A DNA stretch of 6,218 bases from contig JAGZXV010000268.1 of assembly GCA_018378255.1 (NCBI GenBank), positions 1 through 6,218 on the forward strand. The letters run 5' to 3'. This stretch comes from Clostridiaceae bacterium. Lineage in GTDB: Bacteria; Bacillota; Clostridia; Lachnospirales; Lachnospiraceae. Shown here in pieces: positions 1 to 5,215 of the stretch (positions within the stretch are counted from its first letter, which is position 1; the number at the start of each line of letters is the position of its first letter). Under the pieces are notes generated by a model. That model saw only the letters and a list, made by a program, of their open reading frames with translations, was not told the DNA's origin and did no database searches. The position numbers and the translations under genes were made by a program.

Positions 1-474
1 TATGCGTCAGGTTCCTCGTGGAGCAGGGGACAGTCCTGGGCTTTATATGGTTTTACGTTGGCTTATAAATATATGGGAGATGAGAAGTTTTTAAATGCAG
101 CCAAAAATGCGGCCAATTATTGCATTGCCAATTTGGCTTTGGAGGACTGGCTTCCTGTTGTAGATTTCCGGGCGCCAAAGCATTCTGCCAAATATGATTC
201 TACGGCGGGCATGTCCATAGCTGCCGGACTTTTCGAGCTGGCAGAACACGTTGGCGAATATGAAAAAAAGTTGTATTTTAGGGCGGCAGTAAAAATATTA
301 AAAGCATGTGAAAAAAAATTCTGTAATTGGAACACCGCAGAGGATGGTATTGTGAATGGCGGGACCGTTCTTTACCACAGCAGACAAAATGCGGATGTTC
401 CGATTATTTATGGGGACTATTTTTTGGTAGAGAGCATCCTGCATTTAAAAAATAAGCAAATAGCGCTTTGGTAA
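1..474 (+). CDS. Unsaturated glucuronyl hydrolase, GH88 family (C-terminal part, 5' end outside window)
   Basis: The frame is open from base 1 and ends at TAA 472-474, giving the last 157 residues of a protein whose family is usually about 370-380 long, so over half is missing on the left. GH88 enzymes hydrate the double bond of the unsaturated uronic acid at the non-reducing end of lyase-generated oligosaccharides, releasing 4-deoxy-5-keto-uronate; they are usually cytoplasmic. Seen directly: the W-S-R-G-Q-S-W-A-L-Y-G-F block at residues 7-18, which matches the conserved substrate-binding W-x-R-G-Q-x-W-x-x-Y-G motif; YDSTAG at 65-70; and the NGGTVLYH...YGDYFLVE closing segment at about 119-144, typical of the alpha6/alpha6-barrel C-terminus. 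The catalytic aspartates known in the family lie in the missing part. The coding sequence is visibly more AT-rich than the dehydratase genes beside it. It converges on the dehydratase operon and ends before a shared terminator. Family assignment is firm; the glycan substrate is unknown. Confidence 0.93.
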   Translation, partial: YASGSSWSRGQSWALYGFTLAYKYMGDEKFLNAAKNAANYCIANLALEDWLPVVDFRAPKHSAKYDSTAGMSIAAGLFELAEHVGEYEKKLYFRAAVKILKACEKKFCNWNTAEDGIVNGGTVLYHSRQNADVPIIYGDYFLVESILHLKNKQIALW

Positions 475-530
475 AGAAAAAGTTGAACGATTATTCCAAC
501 ATCACAGCCGGAGATCAACAAAAAATGCAG

Positions 531-590
531 AAAAAAAGGAAAAGCAGAGACGGTTCCCACCGCTCCTGTTTTTCCTTTTTTCTTTTCTTT
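531..590. terminator. Bidirectional intrinsic terminator between convergent genes
   Basis: A long imperfect hairpin has its 5' arm at 531-553, the loop TTCCCA at 554-559 and its 3' arm at 560-581. The outer arms are A-rich and T-rich (aaaaaaagg against ccttttttt-like sequence). The inner stem pairs GCAG with CTGT (one G-U) and CGG with CCG, with mismatches between. A T-rich run continues to about 593 on the plus strand, and A runs at 520-525 and 531-537 give U tracts on the minus strand. It lies 56 bp after the GH88 stop and just past the minus-strand dehydratase stop at 615, so one structure can serve both genes. Confidence 0.75.
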
Positions 591-614
591 TTTAGGTGAA
601 GATATTTTCAAATG

Positions 615-1781
615 TCAGCAATACTCACAAGCCCTGCTGATAATCACATCCGAATACCCAAATCCATAAATTTCCGCCTTTGTCAGCTTCCCGTTTAAAG
701 TGGCTGTAATTTCCTTCATGGTGAAATCCGCCATCTCTTCCAAAGACACATGTTTTTCCAGCACATCCCCCATATTGATATCGTGGTTATCCTCCATCCG
801 GCGGTAGGTTTCCCCGTTTCCGGTCACCTTTAATACGGGGGCGACAGGATTTCCGATGGAGTTGCCGCGGCCTGTGGTGAAGACTACCAGCTGGCAGCCG
901 GCGGCTATTTTGGCAGTTGTGGAGATCATATCATAACATGGGGTGTCCATGAGGATCAGCCCTTTTTTGGTGGGCGGCTGGGCGTAATCCACCATCTCCA
1001 TGATGGGGCTGTGGCCTCCTTTATGGATACAGCCTAAGGATTTTTCCTCCAGGGTCGTGATTCCGCCGTCCTGATTTCCCGGGGAAGGCTGTGTTTTACG
1101 GATATCTTCCCCTGCGTCGATCTGTTCCTGTTCACGGCCATGAACGATGTCCAGAATCCGCTGGCCAAGTTCCGGGGTGGCGGCGCGCTTGGCAAGGAGA
1201 TGTTCGGCGCCGATCATTTCCACGGTTTCGCTGAACATGGAAATGCCGCCCATTTGGATGAGGCGGTCACTGACAAGACCCATGACCGGGTTGGCGACAA
1301 GGCCGGAGGTGGCGTCTGAACCGCCGCATTCCACACCCAGCATCAGCTCGGATATGTCACATTCCTCCCGCATACAGGTGGACGCCTCGGTGATCATCTT
1401 TTGGGCGATGTGAGTGGCTTTGGCGATGGTATGAATGGTTCCGCCCTCCTGCTGGATCAACAGGCCTTCGATGGGCTTGTTAGTCCTCTGCCTCACCAGG
1501 GCCAGAAAATCATCCATTTTGTTCAGCTCACATCCTAATCCGATGGCTACAACTCCGTAAATGTTTGGATTGGCGCAGAGGCCGACGATAATGTCTCTGG
1601 TGCGCTGAAGGTTTTTCGCTGTTTCCCCGCACCCGTTTTGGTTAATAAATGACACGGCTCCATACAGGCCGTCCGCTGTTTTTCTGGCGACTTCCGCCGC
1701 ACAGCCGACAGTAGCCATAATTAACACGTGATTTCGTATTCCCACCGAACCGTCAGGCCGGCGGTATCCCATAAATTTCAT
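615..1781 (-). CDS. UxaA-family dehydratase, large (catalytic) subunit, altronate dehydratase-like
   Basis: The product is 388 residues and corresponds to the C-terminal catalytic domain of the UxaA/GarD family (altronate and galactarate dehydratases, sulfolactate sulfo-lyase large subunit), metal-dependent lyases of sugar acids. Seen directly: GYRRPDGSVGIRN at 5-17, INQNGCGET at 46-54, GLGCELNK at 81-88, GVECGGSDATSGLVANPVMG at 149-168, TTLEEKSLGCIHKGG at 242-256, and AAGCQLVVFTTGRGNSIGNPVAPVLKVTGN at 293-322. All are hallmark blocks of the family. The ATG at 1781 is chosen because AAAGGATGG lies 7 nt upstream; an in-frame GTG at 1808 would add nine residues but lacks a Shine-Dalgarno. The small SAF subunit gene ends 44 bp upstream, so the two form an operon and together equal one full-length UxaA. 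Altronate is the likeliest substrate given the GH88 neighbour, but split forms also include sulfolactate sulfo-lyase (SuyAB), and other aldarates are possible. The stop is TGA at 615-617. Confidence 0.93.
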   Translation of the reverse strand: MKFMGYRRPDGSVGIRNHVLIMATVGCAAEVARKTADGLYGAVSFINQNGCGETAKNLQRTRDIIVGLCANPNIYGVVAIGLGCELNKMDDFLALVRQRTNKPIEGLLIQQEGGTIHTIAKATHIAQKMITEASTCMREECDISELMLGVECGGSDATSGLVANPVMGLVSDRLIQMGGISMFSETVEMIGAEHLLAKRAATPELGQRILDIVHGREQEQIDAGEDIRKTQPSPGNQDGGITTLEEKSLGCIHKGGHSPIMEMVDYAQPPTKKGLILMDTPCYDMISTTAKIAAGCQLVVFTTGRGNSIGNPVAPVLKVTGNGETYRRMEDNHDINMGDVLEKHVSLEEMADFTMKEITATLNGKLTKAEIYGFGYSDVIISRACEYC

Positions 1782-1788
1782 ATAAGTT

Positions 1789-1797
1789 CCATCCTTT
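1789..1797 (-). promoter_or_regulatory. Ribosome binding site of the large dehydratase subunit
   Basis: AAAGGATGG on the minus strand ends 7 nt before the ATG at 1781. It decides the start in favour of this ATG over the in-frame GTG at 1808. Confidence 0.7.
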
Positions 1798-1825
1798 CTC
1801 AACTGCACATTTGATGATGATACGT

Positions 1826-2104
1826 TTACTGTACGGCGCTGGCTGCATTGTGGGTATGTACGTGACCGCCTTTGGCGATATCCTTTGTTGCCACCGCCAT
1901 AATTTCCCCATATTTACGGACCGGCTGTCCCTTTGGGATATCAGTTACCGCAACCTTGTGGTAGATGGGAACTCCGCTGGTTGTGAGCGTGCAGATCTCA
2001 TCGCCTTTCCGGTAGCAGACCAGATCCCCGTTATGCAGTTCTGCCGTGACGGTGGCCACATTGTCGCCGGGATGGATTAAAATTGCGTTGAATGTCTGTT
2101 CCAT
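1826..2104 (-). CDS. UxaA-family dehydratase, small subunit (SAF domain)
   Basis: The product is 92 residues, matching the N-terminal SAF domain that precedes the catalytic domain in full-length altronate or galactarate dehydratase; as a separate chain it resembles the SuyA type. Seen directly: ILIHPGDNVATVT near residues 8-20, and the block YHKVAVTDIPKGQPVRKYGEIMAVATKDIAKGGHVHTHN ending near residue 86. This carries the family's (G/Y)HK...I..G..V.KYG..I..A...I..G.HVH.HN pattern. The ATG at 2104 is chosen because AAAGGAGGG stands 10 nt upstream; an in-frame TTG at 2140 would add 12 residues that overlap this Shine-Dalgarno. It is the first gene of the operon, followed after 44 bp by the catalytic subunit. 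A role in substrate binding or assembly with the large subunit is inferred from the family. The physiological substrate is not determined by sequence. Confidence 0.92.
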   Translation of the reverse strand: MEQTFNAILIHPGDNVATVTAELHNGDLVCYRKGDEICTLTTSGVPIYHKVAVTDIPKGQPVRKYGEIMAVATKDIAKGGHVHTHNAASAVQ

Positions 2105-2114
2105 GAAAAGTAAG

Positions 2115-2123
2115 CCCTCCTTT
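2115..2123 (-). promoter_or_regulatory. Ribosome binding site of the small dehydratase subunit
   Basis: AAAGGAGGG on the minus strand lies 10 nt before the ATG at 2104, a strong match at slightly long spacing. It fixes the start against the upstream in-frame TTG at 2140. Confidence 0.8.
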
Positions 2124-2180
2124 AAATTCCCGATTAACAATCAGGATTCTGTAGTATCGCAACAGTTCATGTGGCCAAAC

Positions 2181-2205
2181 TCTTGACTAAAATAGCAGGT
2201 CAAGA
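2181..2205. repeat. Inverted repeat TCTTGAC-N11-GTCAAGA in the dehydratase leader
   Basis: Two perfect 7-bp arms (2181-2187 and 2199-2205) are separated by 11 bp, about 77 bp upstream of the small-subunit start. It could be an operator for a dimeric regulator or an RNA hairpin in the leader. There is no T tract after it on either strand, so it is not an obvious terminator. Confidence 0.5.
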
Positions 2206-2254
2206 AGTATCGGATGTCCATTTGATGTGAAGATTGATAAAGAATGCTGCTTAT

Positions 2255-2274
2255 AAGCGGGCTTGACGCCGCTT
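2255..2274. repeat. Short hairpin AAGCGG-N8-CCGCTT
   Basis: Perfect 6-bp arms at 2255-2260 and 2269-2274 enclose an 8-nt loop (gcttgacg on the plus strand) that contains one of the CTTGAC hexamers. It lies in the presumed leader of the dehydratase operon. The function is unknown and it may be coincidental. Confidence 0.4.
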
Positions 2275-2316
2275 TCTTCATCAAGATCACGGCCGTCTGA
2301 ACTGTTATATAATATA

Positions 2317-2345
2317 ACCATAATGCAGAATTGATATTGCGTCAA
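2317..2345 (-). promoter_or_regulatory. Sigma-A-type promoter for the dehydratase operon
   Basis: On the minus strand TTGACG (2345-2340) is followed after exactly 17 bp by TATGGT (2322-2317), then an AT-rich stretch TATATTATATAAC. The -35 matches consensus at 5 of 6 positions and the -10 at 4 of 6. Transcription would start near 2308-2311 and leave a leader of about 205 nt. No other good minus-strand promoter is visible before the small-subunit gene. The -35 overlaps one CTTGAC half-site, so the same sequence may serve as an operator. Confidence 0.55.
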
Positions 2346-2450
2346 GAATCGATTTTCAAGAGTTAATCTATAAAGGGTGGTTACGTCCGCCGGATGCATA
2401 TGACTGTGCGTATTTATGGTGAATGGAAAAGCAGTTATACGGAAGAAACG

Positions 2451-2476
2451 AAAAAAAACTTACGATCGCAGAAGTT
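2451..2476 (-). terminator. Weak intrinsic terminator after the metallo-hydrolase gene
   Basis: On the minus strand AACTT (2476-2472) pairs with AAGTT (2461-2457) around a 10-nt interior that can add T-G and G-C pairs, followed by a run of eight T (2458-2451). It overlaps the TAA stop at 2475-2477. The short AT-rich stem makes this only a moderate candidate, but the position at the end of the operon fits. Confidence 0.4.
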
Positions 2477-3539
2477 ATATATAAATAACCTGCGGCGAAG
2501 GAAATTCCGCCGAATGGTAAGGAATTGTCTGTCCGAAGTGATTTTTTTCTATCAGCTCACAGTACTGTCTGTAGTTGAGGTGCACAGGATAACAGAGAAG
2601 TTCCATTTTTCCCTGTTGCAGCAGTAGTTCGCTAAATGATCCACGCTCAACAGTGCCGGTCAGAATACCTTTTCCTCCTAAAGACAGGATTTTCTCTGCT
2701 GTTGTCTGGGATTCCTTAAGGCGGAGCTGGGGATCGCTGACAAAAACAATTCCACATTGTTGATTATTATAAGGTAAAACAGCGGCAGGACAATGTTGCG
2801 GACGATACCAAAATCCCCCTTGTTTCCATTCATAATAATTATGCAGGAATAAATCATCACCGTAGAATTTAGCGGATGGAATCCATTTGGGGAGGAGGTT
2901 AAGCAGTTCCAGCCCTCGCCCGAATTTAGGGACGGGAAAGAATAACAGGCTGTGGGAATCGAGCATTTCCTTTGTTTTTTGGATAAGTTGACGGCAGGCA
3001 GTCTCATAGCCAGTTCCATTTCGGCCATAAGCACAGTCTAAAACAGCAATATCGGCTGTTTGCGCACGAATGGGATCGCATGGATAGGATAATGTATCTT
3101 CTGTATAATCTCCGGAGAATAAAAGTGTCGTTTTTTCTTCTGAAAAGCGGTACCATACGCTCCCGGCACAGTGGCCGCTTCGTCCCCAATAAATAGAAAG
3201 GTTCCGGAACTTCCCGTGGCCTGAGGGACAGATTGTTTCCAAAGCGGCGGTATACTGCATTTTCCACGGAACCTGGTGAAGCGTTTCTTCCGAAGCTATA
3301 ACAGTTCCGTTAAAACTGTGTTCCAAAAGCCACGGCATGGCACCGATGTGGTCGGCGTGGGAATGGGTTAGAAATACCGCGTCTATTTGAGAGATCATGT
3401 CCGGGGTGAGGCGTGGGTATCTGTCCTCTGGTGAATCAGCCATAATACCACAGTCCACTAAAAAACGAATGGCTTCTCCCTGGACATAAAAGCAGTTCCG
3501 TCCGTGTTCCCCGCATCCTCCAGCGATAAAAAGTTCCAT
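2475..3539 (-). CDS. Metallo-beta-lactamase-fold hydrolase with beta-CASP-like C-terminal region
   Basis: The product is 354 residues with no signal peptide or membrane segment, so probably cytoplasmic. Seen directly: the HSHADH zinc motif at 59-64 (HxHxDH), GHCAGSVW at 122-129 supplying a further metal-ligand histidine, and FSGDYTED at 141-148 with the bridging aspartate. From about 195, PVPKFGRGLELLNLL (202-216), FVSDPQLRL (266-274), GTVERGSF (295-302), PVHLNY (318-323) and IPYHS (339-343) resemble the beta-CASP order of RNase J/CPSF-like nucleases, with H320 and H342 as candidate motif B and C histidines. It is shorter than bacterial RNase J (about 555). The ATG at 3539 follows the permease TAA by one base and has AAGGAGGG 5 nt upstream; the longer open frame into the permease gene is rejected. 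Tight coupling implies co-expression with the ABC transporter. Nuclease activity is inference; a small-molecule phosphodiesterase role linked to the imported substrate is also possible. Confidence 0.85.
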   Translation of the reverse strand: MELFIAGGCGEHGRNCFYVQGEAIRFLVDCGIMADSPEDRYPRLTPDMISQIDAVFLTHSHADHIGAMPWLLEHSFNGTVIASEETLHQVPWKMQYTAALETICPSGHGKFRNLSIYWGRSGHCAGSVWYRFSEEKTTLLFSGDYTEDTLSYPCDPIRAQTADIAVLDCAYGRNGTGYETACRQLIQKTKEMLDSHSLLFFPVPKFGRGLELLNLLPKWIPSAKFYGDDLFLHNYYEWKQGGFWYRPQHCPAAVLPYNNQQCGIVFVSDPQLRLKESQTTAEKILSLGGKGILTGTVERGSFSELLLQQGKMELLCYPVHLNYRQYCELIEKNHFGQTIPYHSAEFPSPQVIYI

Positions 3540-3540
3540 T

Positions 3541-5199
3541 TTAACCCTCCTTTTTTCTGGTAAGCCTGTTGCATAGTAACAGTGCAGTTGCAGTAATGAG
3601 AACGCACAATACGGCCATTGCCATTCCCAGCGATACGCTACCCTGCTCAAATTCACGGTTGATATAGGTGGATACAACCAATGTATTGGGCGGCGCAATG
3701 AGGCTGGCAGTGACAAGCTCACGAAAAGCAATGATAAAAATCATCATCCAGCCGGCCAGGATGCCGCGGGAAATCATGGGAAGGGTAATTCTTAGGAATA
3801 CATAACCCGGCGAACCGCCGAATACCAGTCCGGCCTGTAAGAGGCTGTCGTTGATTTGTGTAAATGCGGAAGTTACGTACTGCACGGTATAGGGAAGATA
3901 TAGTACCACATAGGCCAAAACCATGATGCCAACCGTGTTGTAAAGCGGAAGGATTTTGTAAATTTGGTTCCAGAACAGCATGATCCCGATGACCAGAACA
4001 ATGCTTGGCAGCATTTCAGGAAGCAGACTTACGCCCTCCAGCGCTTTTTTGCCCAGGCCCTTTGCTTTTCGAACCACAGCCACTACTACAGTACCGATAA
4101 CGGAACAGATGGTGGCAGAGGAGACAGCCAGGAATACACTCCTACTGATGGATGAAAGCGCTTTTGGTGTGGCCAGTAATTCCTTGTAGTGATCCAGAGT
4201 GAAATTTCCCGCCGCCAGGCCATAGCCCCGCAGCTTGATCAGGGAAGTGGCAATGATGGAAAAATACGGTATTCCAATGGCGGTCAGAATCACCGCTGCA
4301 ACCCATAACCATGCTCCGGCCAGGCCAGCGGCGGAAAGCTGTGTGCGTGCATGGCGGCTGCCTTTTCCACTGACAAGACGGTAGCTGCTGCGGCTTGTAA
4401 TATAATTCTGCAGCAGCCACATGGTCATACAAATACACACAAGAATTGCCGAAAGGCTGGCAGACCGGCCAAAATCAATGGGTGCTGTTGTCGAATAACG
4501 GTGAATGTCTGTTGTAAAAACATAAAATCCAATGCGCCGCCCAAATGTATAAGGCGTACCATACTCAGAAAGTGTTTTGACAAACACCAGCAATGCGCCA
4601 ATGGCATAGTTGCCGGTAAGCAGCGGAGCAAAAATCTTACGCAGGCGCAGGCTGAAACCGGCGCCAAACACCGACCCGCTTTCTTCCAAACTTGCAGGAA
4701 TGTTCAGCATGGCATTTTTCAGCATTGTCATTAAAAAGGGGAAAACATGCAGGCTCATCACCAGTACCAGGCCGCCGAAGCAGAAGAAGTTTTCAGACCA
4801 TGCTCCAGCGGCGGGAAAAAGCTGCTGAAACAGGCCCTTCTTCTGCATGAATAAAATCCATCCCATAGAAGCGATGTAAGGCGGCGTCATAAACGGAACC
4901 ATAAATATAATATCCAGCCAACCATGTCCCGCTAATTGTGTACGGGACAAAAGGAATGCCGTTGGAACTGCGATGACAGTAGAACACAGAACCACGCATG
5001 CGCCTAAAAGTAAGGAATTACAGATCGTTTGAACGTTTTCGGAATCCGCAATGATTCCCCATGCCTGATACAGGTCAAGGCGGCCATCAATGATGACCGC
5101 CTTGGTAAACACTGTGATCAAGGGACAGAGAATCAGACCGGAAAGCAGTGCCAAAAGCAGCACTACGGAAATATTTTTATTCCAGCTAATATGTTTCAT
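3541..5199 (-). CDS. ABC transporter permease, fused two-module type (FbpB/AfuB/PhnV-like)
   Basis: The product is a 552-residue polytopic membrane protein forming both halves of the transmembrane pathway of a type I importer. Seen directly: a first hydrophobic segment at about 10-34, several more in each half, and two EAA-type cytoplasmic loops that contact the ATPase. The first, ASLEESGSVFGAGF..., spans about 169-194 and ends IFAPLL; the second, DSLLQAGLVFGGSP..., spans about 451-474 and ends ITLP. A polar basic linker near 268-287 (SRSSYRLVSGKGSRHAR) joins the modules. Length and duplicated layout match permeases of the iron and 2-aminoethylphosphonate group. The ATG at 5199 is chosen because AGGGAGGG precedes it by 3 nt (tight spacing); the open frame extends 21 codons further but into the binding-protein gene. 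The binding-protein stop lies 16 bp upstream and the metallo-hydrolase start 1 bp downstream. Substrate is not decided by this sequence. Confidence 0.93.
   Translation of the reverse strand: MKHISWNKNISVVLLLALLSGLILCPLITVFTKAVIIDGRLDLYQAWGIIADSENVQTICNSLLLGACVVLCSTVIAVPTAFLLSRTQLAGHGWLDIIFMVPFMTPPYIASMGWILFMQKKGLFQQLFPAAGAWSENFFCFGGLVLVMSLHVFPFLMTMLKNAMLNIPASLEESGSVFGAGFSLRLRKIFAPLLTGNYAIGALLVFVKTLSEYGTPYTFGRRIGFYVFTTDIHRYSTTAPIDFGRSASLSAILVCICMTMWLLQNYITSRSSYRLVSGKGSRHARTQLSAAGLAGAWLWVAAVILTAIGIPYFSIIATSLIKLRGYGLAAGNFTLDHYKELLATPKALSSISRSVFLAVSSATICSVIGTVVVAVVRKAKGLGKKALEGVSLLPEMLPSIVLVIGIMLFWNQIYKILPLYNTVGIMVLAYVVLYLPYTVQYVTSAFTQINDSLLQAGLVFGGSPGYVFLRITLPMISRGILAGWMMIFIIAFRELVTASLIAPPNTLVVSTYINREFEQGSVSLGMAMAVLCVLITATALLLCNRLTRKKEG
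3545..3552 (-). promoter_or_regulatory. Ribosome binding site of the metallo-hydrolase, inside the permease 3' end
   Basis: AAGGAGGG on the minus strand ends 5 nt before the ATG at 3539 and lies within the last codons of the permease gene (Lys-Lys-Glu-Gly-stop). This arrangement favours translational coupling and decides the start. Confidence 0.8.
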
Positions 5200-5202
5200 A
5201 GT

Positions 5203-5210
5203 CCCTCCCT
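5203..5210 (-). promoter_or_regulatory. Ribosome binding site of the permease
   Basis: AGGGAGGG on the minus strand stands 3 nt before the ATG at 5199, within the 16-bp gap after the binding-protein stop. The spacing is tighter than usual, but no better start is available nearby. Confidence 0.65.
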
Positions 5211-5215
5211 GCTGC

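Larger units (their letters stand above)
2105..2474. other. Intergenic region: promoter and long leader of the dehydratase operon
   Basis: About 370 bp without a convincing gene. Open frames here have no supported start and no recognisable product. It contains, from right to left: a weak terminator for the metallo-hydrolase gene, a sigma-A-like promoter on the minus strand, and about 200 nt of presumed leader before the dehydratase start. The leader carries a small hairpin (2255-2274), an inverted repeat (2181-2205), and four copies of the hexamer CTTGAC or its complement between 2182 and 2346. The stretch 2346-2450 shows nothing I can name. Confidence 0.6.

Noticed and set aside
475..614. 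A-rich and T-rich tracts between the convergent genes as a possible CRISPR or mobile-element edge
   Set aside because: There are no repeated units, transposase or target duplications; the tracts are explained by the terminator hairpin.
2184..2212. TTGACT at 2184 as a plus-strand promoter -35
   Set aside because: The hexamer at 17-bp spacing is AGTATC, not a credible -10, and no plus-strand gene follows.
2187..2399. 70-codon open frame on the minus strand in the intergenic region, with a protein-like stretch (DGRDLDEESGVKPAYKQHS)
   Set aside because: No Shine-Dalgarno, no family I recognise, and it overlaps the best promoter. It could be a gene remnant, but nothing in the sequence proves it.
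2394..2627. 77-codon open frame on the plus strand starting at ATG 2394
   Set aside because: Most of it is antisense to the metallo-hydrolase 3' end. The only upstream purine run is poorly spaced, and the product is basic and unrecognisable.
3540..3731. N-terminal extension of the metallo-hydrolase frame by 64 codons
   Set aside because: It lies wholly inside the permease gene in another frame, and the ATG at 3539 has an excellent ribosome binding site.
3964..4734. Overlapping open frames on the plus strand and in other minus-strand frames across the permease gene
   Set aside because: They are shadows of a membrane protein gene whose own frame shows duplicated EAA loops; none has a family signature or ribosome binding site.
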